Shown here piece by piece: positions 26,089 through 35,894 of a stretch of DNA of 64,000 bases. The position numbers were made by a program, and so were the translations under genes. The DNA is from an uncultured Cryomorphaceae bacterium (GTDB lineage Bacteria; Bacteroidota; Bacteroidia; Flavobacteriales; Schleiferiaceae), in the NCBI GenBank assembly GCA_937120475.1, contig CAKZJV010000009.1:124001-188000 (forward strand), written 5' to 3'. The notes beneath the pieces are model-generated. The model was not told the origin of the DNA. It saw nothing but the letters and a program-made list of their open reading frames with translations, and searched no databases. Position 1 is the first letter of the stretch; every line of letters starts with the position of its first letter.

Positions 26089-29061
26089 ATGAAGTACTAC
26101 TTGCTGAAATATATCTGGTTGGCGCCACTGCTGGCCTGGTGGTCTGCCCGTGGCCAATACTGGCATGACCAATTGATACACCGCGCTTATACGGTGGAAC
26201 AGGGCCTCTCCAGCAACCAACTTTACTTTGCCCACCAGGATAGCCGGGGTGACCTGTGGTTGGCTTCCGACCACGGTATTATGAAGTTTGACGGCAAGCG
26301 TTTCAGCTTTTACACGCAGGAAGACGGCCTGGCCGGTAATACCGTTTTCAAAATAATAGAAGACGACCAGAAACGCCTTTGGTTCCTGACCTATCAAAAC
26401 GGTATCTGCTACTGGGAAAAAGGGAAATTCCACACCCCTCCTTTTAATGAGCGTATGCTGCAACTCATCGCCCCGGACGATCATATTCAGCAAATTGCCT
26501 TTGCCGAAGGCCAGATTTATCTTTCCACGCGGTACGGTAATTCCTTTTACCTCCAAGCCTCACTGGACGGTACCCTTGCCAAGGTGGACCTGAGTGCAGC
26601 CCGCAGCCGGGTACAATCAGATGCCACGGTGATGGTATGGAGTTTAGAGCTTGGCCCCGGGAATCATTTATCCGGGATTTACCACAACCAGGTGGAACCG
26701 GAAAAACTGGTAACAGATCGCTTTATGGCGGCAAGGAGCCAGTGCCAGGGCAAGGAGGTGTGGTTTTACAGCCTAAATGAATACCGTGACAACCGGTGCT
26801 TTTTTAAAAACAATGCCTCTGGTGGACCAAAAATCGTAACTCAGCATACCCAAGCTCTTATTATTGAAGGCGACTCTTTCTATACCTATGATTTCCCTTC
26901 ACCGGTGCTGGACCTGGTTATCTGGGACCGGCACTATTATTTTCTTTTACAGAATGGCGGTATGATGCATTTTCAGGACCGCATTGATAAAGAACACCTC
27001 CAAGGCCATTACCTTCAATCCTACGCCCCTACTTCGCTGCTAAAGGACAAGAGCGGAAGCTATTGGGCCACCACCCTGCATAACGGATTACTGAATATCC
27101 GTTCCTTCCGGCACAATAGTTATGTGATTCCTGCCCGCAACCCCGGTTTTATCATTTCCTCGCCCATCTACCTGAGGGGAAACTCCCTCCGCTACCTGGA
27201 AAAGGATAGTTTGGTGGAGGCCCACATCAAAAACGGAATCATAGAGCCCCTCCGGAAAATACACCTGGTCAATGCCCTGGAATATCCTATGAGAACCCAA
27301 AAGGTAGCCTGGCTACCGGACGGCAGTGTTTTCAGTAACTTCCAGAAATTCCGGATTGAAAATTCCTCCTCATCGGTGAGGGGTGAGCCGTGGGTTGATA
27401 AAATAAGGAGGCCCTACCTGAACGCATTAAAGTACCTTCCGGATTCACAAGCCGTATTAGGCCTGTCGAAATCCGGTTTTTTCACCATTGATTCCACGGG
27501 CATAAAATTCGATTCAGAGCTCAGGGGCCTCCGGGAAAACATTACGTGCATGCTACCCATGCAAGACGGCCGATTTTTAATTGGCAGTAATAATCAGCTG
27601 TTAACCTACCAGCCGGCCGACTCCAGTATCAGCTATTTTGAAAACCCGCGGCTTCACCACCCCGTTACGGCTATGGCGAACGACCGCTATGGCCGGTTTT
27701 GGGTATTGGTAAAAGGGCAGGGCCTGGCCTTGCTGGACGGTGATTCTATATACTTTCTCGATAAATATTCCGGTTTAAGTAGCAACTGGTGCCTGTCGAT
27801 TTTACTGGACAGCAACCGGGCCTGGGTAGGAACCCACAACGGCCTGAACCATCTCTCCTTTGACCGGCAAAGCGTTCGGGTGGAATATTTTACCGGCTTC
27901 AACCACGGGCTATCTTCCGACTTTATCGATAACATCCTGGATAATGGTGAAACGATGGCAATTCTTTCGGGCAAAAAATTCACCCTGCTGGATAAGTGGG
28001 AAATGGAAAAACCACATCCCCAAAAGCCACTGCTGGAAGCTATAGAAGTGGCCGATTCAACTTATGCCTACTACAACCTGAACACACTGGAGTTGAAACC
28101 GGGAGATAACAACATTACTTTTCATTACCGCCTCAACTCCTTGATTGGCGATCCTAAAATATGGTACCGCTACCGGCTGGCAGGGTGGGATGATGCCTGG
28201 ACTTATTCCCATGAGACCAGTGTTACATACCTGGACCTGGAACCCGGCACCTACCACTTTGAAGTAACGGCCAGGAATGCCCGTGGACAATGGGCACTTA
28301 CCCCTTTAACCTACACCTTTACCGTTCCCAGTCATATTTATGAAAGAGCCTGGTTCCAGGTGCTGTGCGGGCTGTTAATCATAGGCTTACTGGCCTTCCT
28401 GTTTCAGCGGTACCGCCTTCGCCAGCAGAAAAAGCTATACGTACAAAATCAATTGACGCGTTCCGGTATCCGGGCTTTAAAGGCACAAATGAACCCTCAC
28501 TTTATGTTTAATGCCCTGAACTCCGTGCGGCATTTAGTCCTTTCCGGGCAACAAACAGAGGCCGACCGTTACCTCCTGCGCTTTTCAAAGCTGTTGCGCG
28601 GTCTGTTGCACGATATGGAACAATCCAAGGTAAGCTTAGCCTCTGAAATAAAGCTCATCCAAAATTACCTGGTGCTGGAGGAAATGCGGCTGCAGAATAC
28701 CATCCAATGGAAAATACAGCTGCCGGATGAACTCCGGCCCGAAGAGTTGTGGATGCCCTCAATGCTGTTGCAACCCATCATTGAAAATTCCCTGTGGCAC
28801 GGGTTCAGGAACATAAATTACCAGGGAGAGTTGAACATCACCTTTGCGTTGCAACAGAATGTATTGCGCTGCACCATTACAGACAATGGCGTAGGCCTGA
28901 AGCCCGCCACCACGCCCCGGGAAAATGAAGGGGTGGGTCTGCAAAATGTTAAAGAACGTTTATCTTTATTCAGTCAGTACGACAAAAAACCCTATTCTAT
29001 GAATATCGCTTCAGGTCCCGGCCAGAAAGGAACCGTAGTACACATTCTTATTCCACAATAA
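26089..29061 (+). CDS. LytS-type sensor histidine kinase with periplasmic two-component propeller and Y_Y_Y domain
   Basis: ATG 26089 gives 990 residues and a signal/anchor segment (YIWLAPLLAWWSARGQ); the upstream GTG is rejected. The periplasmic part (~30-680) holds propeller repeats (GLSSNQLYFAHQDSRGDLWL, GLSSNWCLSILLDSNRAWVG), then a Y_Y_Y Ig-like domain (~680-750, WYRYRLAGWDDAWTY). One membrane helix follows (~755-775, LLIIGLLAFLFQRY). The cytoplasmic kinase has NPHFMFNALNSVRHLV with phospho-acceptor His804 and the ATP motifs TDNGVGLKP and GVGLQNVKERL. It probably senses an extracellular carbohydrate or envelope signal and phosphorylates the coupled LytTR regulator. Confidence 0.93.
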   Translation: MKYYLLKYIWLAPLLAWWSARGQYWHDQLIHRAYTVEQGLSSNQLYFAHQDSRGDLWLASDHGIMKFDGKRFSFYTQEDGLAGNTVFKIIEDDQKRLWFLTYQNGICYWEKGKFHTPPFNERMLQLIAPDDHIQQIAFAEGQIYLSTRYGNSFYLQASLDGTLAKVDLSAARSRVQSDATVMVWSLELGPGNHLSGIYHNQVEPEKLVTDRFMAARSQCQGKEVWFYSLNEYRDNRCFFKNNASGGPKIVTQHTQALIIEGDSFYTYDFPSPVLDLVIWDRHYYFLLQNGGMMHFQDRIDKEHLQGHYLQSYAPTSLLKDKSGSYWATTLHNGLLNIRSFRHNSYVIPARNPGFIISSPIYLRGNSLRYLEKDSLVEAHIKNGIIEPLRKIHLVNALEYPMRTQKVAWLPDGSVFSNFQKFRIENSSSSVRGEPWVDKIRRPYLNALKYLPDSQAVLGLSKSGFFTIDSTGIKFDSELRGLRENITCMLPMQDGRFLIGSNNQLLTYQPADSSISYFENPRLHHPVTAMANDRYGRFWVLVKGQGLALLDGDSIYFLDKYSGLSSNWCLSILLDSNRAWVGTHNGLNHLSFDRQSVRVEYFTGFNHGLSSDFIDNILDNGETMAILSGKKFTLLDKWEMEKPHPQKPLLEAIEVADSTYAYYNLNTLELKPGDNNITFHYRLNSLIGDPKIWYRYRLAGWDDAWTYSHETSVTYLDLEPGTYHFEVTARNARGQWALTPLTYTFTVPSHIYERAWFQVLCGLLIIGLLAFLFQRYRLRQQKKLYVQNQLTRSGIRALKAQMNPHFMFNALNSVRHLVLSGQQTEADRYLLRFSKLLRGLLHDMEQSKVSLASEIKLIQNYLVLEEMRLQNTIQWKIQLPDELRPEELWMPSMLLQPIIENSLWHGFRNINYQGELNITFALQQNVLRCTITDNGVGLKPATTPRENEGVGLQNVKERLSLFSQYDKKPYSMNIASGPGQKGTVVHILIPQ

Positions 29062-29804
29062 TGGTGGATAAACGGATAGCTGCTTTTATAGTGGACGATG
29101 AAGTAAAAGCACAGGACGTATTGGTGCGCTTGCTGGAAACTCATTGCCCCCAGGTAGAAGTTTTAGGTACAGCCCGCAATATTGAAGAGGCCGGAGCAGG
29201 AATTAAAAAGTGGAAACCGCACTTGCTTTTTCTGGATATTGACCTGGCGGGAGAAAGTAGCTTTGGGTTACTCCAAACCGGTGAACTACCACCCGTGAAG
29301 GTGATCTTTACCACCGGGCACCGCGAGCATGCGTTGAAAGCCTTTCAATACCAGGCCGTGCACTACTTGCTGAAACCGATTGACCCACAAGAGTTAAAGG
29401 AGGCCGTACAACGCATTGGCAGTGATAACAAGCCACCCGTTTCTATTCCAGCACCTACCCCTGGCCCGGTTGAACGTATTGCCCTCCCGGATACCCATGG
29501 TTATGAATTGATACATACCCGTGATATTATCAGGTTGGAGGCAGATGGGTCCTACACCTGGGTGATCACTAAAAACGGTGACCGGAGAATGGTGAGCAAA
29601 CCGCTGGGTTATTTTGAAGAATCCCTGAACCCACCACAGTTTCTCAGAATCCACAAAAAACACCTGATCAACATCCGGGAACTGGTAAAGTATTCACGAG
29701 AAAAGTCACCGGATATTACCATGTCCAACGGGGATCAGGTTACCGTATCCTGGCGTATGCGAAAAAAGTTTTTTGAAGTTATCGACCAAACCACCGGTTC
29801 TTAG
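29061..29804 (+). CDS. LytTR-family DNA-binding response regulator
   Basis: The 247-residue regulator has a receiver domain with the acidic pair Asp12/Asp13, phospho-acceptor Asp59 (LLFLDIDL), a conserved Thr in IFTTGH and Lys in HYLLKPID. After a Pro-rich linker, residues ~145-240 form a LytTR DNA-binding domain (IIRLEADGSYTWVIT, FLRIHKKHLINIREL). Its ATG overlaps the kinase stop (TAATG), so the pair forms one system. Targets are unknown; the flanking T9SS cargo genes are plausible ones, which is inference from position only. Confidence 0.94.
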   Translation: MVDKRIAAFIVDDEVKAQDVLVRLLETHCPQVEVLGTARNIEEAGAGIKKWKPHLLFLDIDLAGESSFGLLQTGELPPVKVIFTTGHREHALKAFQYQAVHYLLKPIDPQELKEAVQRIGSDNKPPVSIPAPTPGPVERIALPDTHGYELIHTRDIIRLEADGSYTWVITKNGDRRMVSKPLGYFEESLNPPQFLRIHKKHLINIRELVKYSREKSPDITMSNGDQVTVSWRMRKKFFEVIDQTTGS

Positions 29805-29896
29805 GTAAAATACCCCGTCATTTCCTCAGAAAGAGCGCAGGTGCTCATTTTTTCCCCTTTCATGTGTTTCCGTTTACCATAGGGCTTAATACCGGC

Positions 29897-29904
29897 TACT
29901 TTTA
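29897..29904 (+). promoter_or_regulatory. Possible -7 element (TACTTTTA) for the S74-domain gene
   Basis: TACTTTTA matches TAnnTTTG except for the last base and lies 27 bases before ATG 29932, in the 127-base gap after the response regulator. No convincing -33 TTTG is visible. Confidence 0.3.
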
Positions 29905-29931
29905 GGCCCATGTTAACTCAAAATATTACTC

Positions 29932-31479
29932 ATGAGAACAGCTAAACACTTACTCACAGCAATCTTATTAACCGGTAGTACTGCCATAGTACACGGCCAG
30001 GACTGGAATGGTTTTAACCCCGGCACCAGCACTACTTTCAGTCCGGTAAACAGTATTAACGATGATATTGTAACCAACGGACGGGTAGGCATTGGTACCA
30101 TTAATGGCACCAACGCACGCCTGGATGCCATTTTACACGTGGTTAATGATTCGTTGACGTTTGATCCGAATTATACCACTTCAAACGCCATAAGCAGCCG
30201 CTTCGGTATCGGGGCCATTCTTCAAAACCCCAGCCTGGTGGTAGTGAACTCATCAGACGGGGTAACAGCTCCCACCAGGATCGCAGAATTTCGCAGTAGC
30301 CGAAGAGCCCAGCAGGATGCCTCCATCAATATCCGCGGTAGCCGGGATGGATCTACCACCGCAGATATTGCAGCCGTGGAATTATCCAATTACGACCAAA
30401 ACGAAACCCCGAGCCATGAATTTACTTTGGCTACGGTGGCAGCAGGTATGCCTATTAATACAGGAGACTTTGGATTTCTTCGTTTGACTACCAGTAATAG
30501 TGGCACACTTGATACCCGGGTGTTCATCGATCATAATGGTAACGTTGGTTTGGGCAACGGAACCACCTTTAACTCAGCCGCCTTACCCACCCGTAACCTA
30601 GATGTCCAAAACAACGCCCGCATCCGTGATCTTCCCAATGACCTTTGGGAAGATGAAGCGTTAAACGTAGTAGTGGATACCGATGGAAACCTTCATGTTC
30701 AGAATCTGAAGCAAGGTAGTTCCATCTTAAACTGCAACACCACCAACTTTATCCCCCGTGTTAACAGCAGTGGTGAACTGGATTGTGGTATAATGCAGGA
30801 TGACGCTTCTAACCTGGGTATCGGTGGTGCTCCACAATCTTCGCATACGGTTACTATTTATGGCACTATGCAAACCGTTTCTGATCGTAGCTACAAGAAA
30901 AATATCCAACCATTGCAAAACGGCCTGGAAAAGGTAATGGCCTTAAGAGGTTATTACTACCATTGGAACTCTAAACTGGCCAACGCCAGTACCGATAAAC
31001 AGCTGGGTTTTATTTCACAGGAAGTAAGGGAAGTGGTTCCCGAAGCTACCAGCCTTAGTGACGATGGTTCCACTGTATTTATGAATTACGATGCCATGAT
31101 CCCGGTTTTGGTAGAAGCCGTTAAGGAACAACAGCAACAGATAGAAGAACTGAAAGAACAGCTTAGAATGCTGACGGCAAACGGAAACAATGAATCCCTG
31201 GAGCAAAACGCTTCGCTGGAGCTGGAAAAAAGCTTTTACGGTTATCCCAATCCTTCCGATGGTATATTTAAAGTGAATTACGCTTTGCCGAGTGGTGTAA
31301 ACAATGCTTCTGTAATTATTACCAATTTGCAAGGTGCGCTTTTAAAGGAAAACAATGGCCTTTCAGGAAATGGCGAAGTAGTTTTTGATTGTGGTGACCT
31401 CCCTGCGGGGATCTATTTCTACAGCCTGGTTATGGAAGAGCAGCCTGTGCTCACTAAAAAGGTAGTTCTCAAGAAATAA
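29932..31479 (+). CDS. Secreted protein with S74 intramolecular chaperone and T9SS sorting domain
   Basis: The 515-residue protein has a signal peptide (LLTAILLTGSTAIVHGQ). The N-terminal ~300 residues are beta-rich with repeated GxVGIG/NVGLGN-type turns, like phage-tail-fibre-style trimeric stalks. SDRSYKKNIQPL (from Ser317) starts an S74 endosialidase-type chaperone domain, which assembles as a trimer and in known members cuts itself off at that Ser. A coiled coil follows (VEAVKEQQQQIEELKEQLR), then a sorting domain (GYPNPSDGIFKVNYAL to GIYFYSLVM). The order chaperone then sorting signal is noteworthy, since autocleavage would detach the sorting domain from the stalk. Confidence 0.88.
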   Translation: MRTAKHLLTAILLTGSTAIVHGQDWNGFNPGTSTTFSPVNSINDDIVTNGRVGIGTINGTNARLDAILHVVNDSLTFDPNYTTSNAISSRFGIGAILQNPSLVVVNSSDGVTAPTRIAEFRSSRRAQQDASINIRGSRDGSTTADIAAVELSNYDQNETPSHEFTLATVAAGMPINTGDFGFLRLTTSNSGTLDTRVFIDHNGNVGLGNGTTFNSAALPTRNLDVQNNARIRDLPNDLWEDEALNVVVDTDGNLHVQNLKQGSSILNCNTTNFIPRVNSSGELDCGIMQDDASNLGIGGAPQSSHTVTIYGTMQTVSDRSYKKNIQPLQNGLEKVMALRGYYYHWNSKLANASTDKQLGFISQEVREVVPEATSLSDDGSTVFMNYDAMIPVLVEAVKEQQQQIEELKEQLRMLTANGNNESLEQNASLELEKSFYGYPNPSDGIFKVNYALPSGVNNASVIITNLQGALLKENNGLSGNGEVVFDCGDLPAGIYFYSLVMEEQPVLTKKVVLKK

Positions 31480-31513
31480 GAGACCTGTTAAAATTCTGGA
31501 TGAATTAAGCTCG

Positions 31514-31543
31514 AAAAGCCCGTACCGGTGGTACGGGCTTTTC
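31514..31543 (+). terminator. Terminator after the S74-domain gene
   Basis: AAAAGCCCGTACC pairs perfectly with GGTACGGGCTTTT around a GGT loop and is followed by T-rich sequence. It lies between the stop at 31479 and the priA start at 31591. Confidence 0.88.
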
Positions 31544-31590
31544 TTATGAAGGTATAAGCGCAGGCCCTTAAAAATTCGCAATTTTGCACC

Positions 31591-34047
31591 ATGCCGCTAT
31601 TTGCCGATGTAATTCTGCCCCTGGCCCTGCCTCAAAACTATACTTACCAGGTACCCACCAGTATAGAGACACAACTGGAAACCGGCATGCGGGTGGTGGT
31701 GCAACTCGGCAGGCGTAAGCTATATACCGCACTGGTGTATCGCATCCACCGCCAACCACCGGAAGGCTACACCCCCAAACCCATACTGGAGATTGAAGAT
31801 ACCCGGGCCATTGTTACCCCCGTGCAACTTGAACTGTGGCAATGGATGGCAGATTATTACATGTGCTCCATGGGTGAAGTGATGACGGCTGCCCTGCCAG
31901 CCGGTCTTAAACTGGAAAGTGAAACTAAGGTTATGCCCAATCACCTCAAGGAAATAGTGGACGAGGAACTATCGGATCACGAATACCTGATTGTGGAAGC
32001 CTTACAAGGGCAACATAGCCTGAGTATTAAGGAAATTGCTGAAATAATCGGTATCAGCAACCCCTTAAAAACTATCCATAACCTATTGGGCAAGCACTAC
32101 ATATTGCTGGAAGAAGAGATGAAGGGCGGTTACAAACCCAGGCAAAAGCGTTATGTGCAATTGCGTGAGGGTATTGCCGAAGAAGACCTTCCCCTTATTT
32201 TCAATGACCTGGAGCGGGCTCCTAAACAACGGGACCTTTTGCTAAAGTACTTCCAGTTGCGCGCTGAACTGGGATCTGAAAAAAAGATCAGTGCCTCACG
32301 CTTACTCAAGGCCAGTTCGGGAGGAGAAAGCAGCCTCAAAGGATTGCACGAAAAGGAAATACTGGAATTGTACTATGATACCGAAAGCAGTTTACCCCTG
32401 AAGGAAGGTGAAATAGAAATGTTCAAAAAGCTGAATGAACATCAGGTCAAGGCTTTAACCGATATACGTACACAGTTTAAACAACACCGGGCGGTGGTAT
32501 TACACGGGGTTACCTCGTCCGGAAAAACCGAAATTTACGTACGGCTGATCGATGAAGCTTTAAAACAGGCTAAGCAAGTCCTTTACCTGGTGCCTGAAAT
32601 TGCGCTGACCACCCAATTGATCGGACGGTTAAAGAAGTATTTCGGGGCGCAGGTTTTGGTGTTTCACTCCCGTTTCAGTGATCGTGAGCGGGTAGAAACC
32701 TGGCTGGAATTGGTGCAGAATCCTGAAAAACCCTACCTGGTAATTGGCGCTCGCAGCAGCGTTTTTCTCCCCTTCAGTACCCTGGGTCTTATTATTGTAG
32801 ATGAGGAGCATGAAAGCAGTTTCAAGCAATTTGACCCGGCCCCCCGTTACCATGCACGTGATACAGCCATTGTAATGGGAAACCTGCACCGGTGCCCGGT
32901 GCTTTTAGGCTCAGCTACTCCATCTTTTGAGAGTTATTACAATGCCCAGAGCGGTAAATTCGGCCTGGTGGAACTCATGCAACGCCACGGCAACCTACCC
33001 CTGCCTGAAATAGAATGTGTAGATCTGAAAAGGGCCCGTTCCAAAAAAGAAATGCAGGGACATTTCAGCACCACCCTCATCCAGGAAATCAAGGAAGTGC
33101 TGGGCCGCAAAAAACAGGTGATTCTCTTTCAAAATCGCAGAGGCTTTACCACCACCGTTCAATGTGGTAACTGCGGGCATATTACCCAGTGCAAAAACTG
33201 CGATATTACCCTTACCTATCACAAGTACATCAACCAGTTGCGCTGCCATTACTGCGGGTATTCACGCCAGGTACCGCAGCGTTGCCCCGCCTGCAATAGC
33301 CCGGAAATCTCTTCTTTCGGCTTTGGTACCGAAAAGCTGGAAGATGATTTGAAACTTCTGCTGGAACAGGCGGAGGTAAAGCGGATGGACCTGGACAGTA
33401 CGCGTAAAAAGAATGCATATGAAACCATTATCCAGGATTTTGAAGAAGGAGCCATCGACATTTTGGTAGGCACCCAAATGGTAACCAAGGGACTGGATTT
33501 TGAAAACGTGGCCCTGGTGGGCATTATGAATGCGGATACTCTTTTGCACTTCCCCGATTTTCGGAGCCACGAAAGGGCTTTTCAACTGATGGCACAGGTA
33601 GCAGGACGGGCAGGGCGCAAGGGCGAACGCGGTAAGGTTTTAATCCAAACCAGCGACCCTTACCACAACGTAATCCGCAAGGTGATGGACAATGATTACA
33701 AGGCTATGTATGCGGATGAGATTTACGAACGGAAAAATTTCAAATACCCTCCCTTCTACCGCTTTATCCGTATGACCCTGAAGCACCGCGACAAAAGCCA
33801 CTTATCTGCTTCGGCCAGCCTTTTGGCGAAAGACCTGCACGCTGGTTTCGGTGAACGTATCCTGGGGCCTGAGTTTCCAATGGTAGCCCGCCTTCGCAAT
33901 CGCTATCAAATGGAAATATTGCTGAAGCTAGAAGGTAGCGTTTCACTGAAAAAAGCTAAACACAAATTGCGATCCACTATCGAAGATTTTTTTAAGCAGC
34001 AGCCCGACTATAAAGTGCAGGTAATTTTTGATGTAGATCCGTACTGA
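31591..34047 (+). CDS. priA: Primosomal replication restart helicase PriA
   Basis: The 818-residue protein shows the PriA layout: an N-terminal DNA-binding domain (DVILPLALPQNYTYQVP), a helicase core with Walker A GVTSSGKTEIY and the DEEH Walker B (IIVDEEHESSFKQF), a zinc region with paired Cys (CGNCGHITQCKNC, CHYCG, CPAC), and motif V/VI (GTQMVTKGLDFENV, QVAGRAGRKGERG). It reloads the replicative helicase at stalled forks. It is a single gene between a terminator and a convergent peptidase gene that abuts it directly. Confidence 0.97.
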   Translation: MPLFADVILPLALPQNYTYQVPTSIETQLETGMRVVVQLGRRKLYTALVYRIHRQPPEGYTPKPILEIEDTRAIVTPVQLELWQWMADYYMCSMGEVMTAALPAGLKLESETKVMPNHLKEIVDEELSDHEYLIVEALQGQHSLSIKEIAEIIGISNPLKTIHNLLGKHYILLEEEMKGGYKPRQKRYVQLREGIAEEDLPLIFNDLERAPKQRDLLLKYFQLRAELGSEKKISASRLLKASSGGESSLKGLHEKEILELYYDTESSLPLKEGEIEMFKKLNEHQVKALTDIRTQFKQHRAVVLHGVTSSGKTEIYVRLIDEALKQAKQVLYLVPEIALTTQLIGRLKKYFGAQVLVFHSRFSDRERVETWLELVQNPEKPYLVIGARSSVFLPFSTLGLIIVDEEHESSFKQFDPAPRYHARDTAIVMGNLHRCPVLLGSATPSFESYYNAQSGKFGLVELMQRHGNLPLPEIECVDLKRARSKKEMQGHFSTTLIQEIKEVLGRKKQVILFQNRRGFTTTVQCGNCGHITQCKNCDITLTYHKYINQLRCHYCGYSRQVPQRCPACNSPEISSFGFGTEKLEDDLKLLLEQAEVKRMDLDSTRKKNAYETIIQDFEEGAIDILVGTQMVTKGLDFENVALVGIMNADTLLHFPDFRSHERAFQLMAQVAGRAGRKGERGKVLIQTSDPYHNVIRKVMDNDYKAMYADEIYERKNFKYPPFYRFIRMTLKHRDKSHLSASASLLAKDLHAGFGERILGPEFPMVARLRNRYQMEILLKLEGSVSLKKAKHKLRSTIEDFFKQQPDYKVQVIFDVDPY

Positions 34048-35844
34048 TTATTCGGCAACCATCTTGCGGGTTTCGGTAATTACTCCATCAGCTTTCAGCG
34101 AAACGTAAAACACCCCACTCCCCTTTTCATGTATGTAATTCAACTCCTGAACACCCTGCGTGGATTCCAATGGAATTTCCTTCAAAACCTTCCCCGAGGC
34201 ATCACTGATAACCAGGGAAGCTTCGTCAAATAAGCGGCTTACCGTAACCGGTATTACTACCTCTCGGTCAAACGGGTTGGGACGAGGTGGCAGGAGATAA
34301 ATTCCGCGCTTGTGCCTGGGTTTTAAATATTCATTCAGGCCGATACCGCTGCATTGTATTTTCAAGTTCAGGGTATCGGGAGTACCAGGAGGTGTATTGG
34401 CATCGGAAAAAGACCGCTGTTCCGCACTGAAAGGACTCATGATACCATTGCCATCAATGGCTGCAACGCTAACGTAGTAATTGGTATTGGCGGTTTGCCC
34501 GGGTATTAAAAAAGAGTTGCCGCTGAAGCGATATACCGCCTCAAAATCCAGGCTATTGAGCAGGGCCACTCCCACGCGATATTCCGGGAAAATTTGCGGA
34601 CTGGTAATCTCCACTCGCAAGCCCGTAGGTTCATCATGAAGGGTGAAAGTCGGTGCTTGGGGCCCCAGGGCCAGCAGCGCGGCTGTAGTTCCGTTGATCA
34701 CCGTATTTCGCGCCAGGTAGTTGAAATTCACATAGAAGCTATCCACTACATTATCATTGTCCGTATCTACACCCAAAATATCGTTTTCGGTATGTTGCCG
34801 ATCCGTATAATTGGAATCGGGCGCACCATGCCCATGCTCATGAGCAGCGGTAAAACGTACGTTGCGGTAACCTCTTTGCCGGAAGGGAATATGATCACCA
34901 CCGCGGCCAGCACGGTCTTCCGAACTCATAATATTCACATTCATCGGTACCGCTACCTCCGATCTCATTTTTTCATCGTAGTACATTTTAATGGTGCGGG
35001 CAAAGGTGCGGAAGGGACCGGTAGTAGAAGCACTGGAAAATACCCGTACGTTGAGGCTATCTATTTCCCCCTCAGCGGGGCAGCCGGGTGGAGATGCGGT
35101 TTCTCCGCAAAAAATACCACCCACAATATCGTTATTCAATACCGCTTTTACTGCTATGTTCCGCTGATCGCAAAACTCTGCCATAACCGTAGCACCCATA
35201 AGTCCTTGCTCTTCACCGGTAGTCAGCATAAAAACCAGGGTTTCATCAAAAGTATAAGCACTCATAACCCGGGCTAGCTCTAAAACCAGGGCCGAGCCGC
35301 TACCGTTATCCTCCATTCCATGTGCTTCGCAGGCGGTATCGCATCGTTCTTCGCAACGGCTGTCGTAATGAGCCTGGATGATAACAACCGAATTATTAAT
35401 TACACCCTGGCCGGGTAGTACGGCCATCACATTTTTGAGGTTGTAAGCATCACCACAGGCTCCGTTCAACCAGTCGAAGTACATATAAGATACCAGTAAG
35501 CGATCTTCATTAGCCGCATCGAAATCTTCAAACTTTTGATAAGCCCATCTTTGCGCAGCCCCTATCCCGGTTTGGTTGGAAACTGTATCGGAATAGGTAT
35601 GGCGCGTACGAAAACCGGCCATCACCTCCAGGTAGGATTTCAGCGAGTCCGGTGAAACGCGTTCATTAATCTGGCAAAGTACCGCCTGGTGATCTTTGAT
35701 TACCGTAGAAGCCGCGTATTGCGCAGGGCTGTAATTTCCGTGAAATACATCCGTTACCACTGGGTTGCTCATCCTGACGTTGTAAGGCTGGGCCCAAAGC
35801 CCTAAAGAAAGTCCACTAAACAGAAGGTATAGCCGTATTTTCAT
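34048..35844 (-). CDS. Secreted M28-family aminopeptidase-like metallopeptidase with C-terminal sorting domain
   Basis: The 598-residue protein has a signal peptide (LYLLFSGLSLGLWAQ). Zinc ligands of the M28 family are visible in order: HYDSR, GMEDNGSGSALVLELAR, TTGEEQGLMGA, NNDIVGG and GGDHIPFRQRGY. The following ~100 residues (about 405-490) look like a fibronectin-type or Ig-like module. The end (PPRPNPFDREVVIPVTV to SGVFYVSLKADG) resembles a T9SS type A sorting domain in its PNP start and GxFY end. It probably degrades peptides outside the cell. The stop abuts the priA stop, convergent. Confidence 0.9.
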   Translation of the reverse strand: MKIRLYLLFSGLSLGLWAQPYNVRMSNPVVTDVFHGNYSPAQYAASTVIKDHQAVLCQINERVSPDSLKSYLEVMAGFRTRHTYSDTVSNQTGIGAAQRWAYQKFEDFDAANEDRLLVSYMYFDWLNGACGDAYNLKNVMAVLPGQGVINNSVVIIQAHYDSRCEERCDTACEAHGMEDNGSGSALVLELARVMSAYTFDETLVFMLTTGEEQGLMGATVMAEFCDQRNIAVKAVLNNDIVGGIFCGETASPPGCPAEGEIDSLNVRVFSSASTTGPFRTFARTIKMYYDEKMRSEVAVPMNVNIMSSEDRAGRGGDHIPFRQRGYRNVRFTAAHEHGHGAPDSNYTDRQHTENDILGVDTDNDNVVDSFYVNFNYLARNTVINGTTAALLALGPQAPTFTLHDEPTGLRVEITSPQIFPEYRVGVALLNSLDFEAVYRFSGNSFLIPGQTANTNYYVSVAAIDGNGIMSPFSAEQRSFSDANTPPGTPDTLNLKIQCSGIGLNEYLKPRHKRGIYLLPPRPNPFDREVVIPVTVSRLFDEASLVISDASGKVLKEIPLESTQGVQELNYIHEKGSGVFYVSLKADGVITETRKMVAE

Positions 35845-35894
35845 AAGGAAAGATTTACGGAGTAAGATAGTGATTTACCGGCTAAAAAATACTT

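Noticed and set aside
26065-26556. 163-codon minus-strand ORF
   Set aside because: Antisense to the start of the sensor kinase gene, which has a clear signal and propeller repeats.
34594-35277. 227-codon plus-strand ORF
   Set aside because: It lies wholly opposite the M28 peptidase gene, whose zinc ligands are intact; the translation shows no domain.
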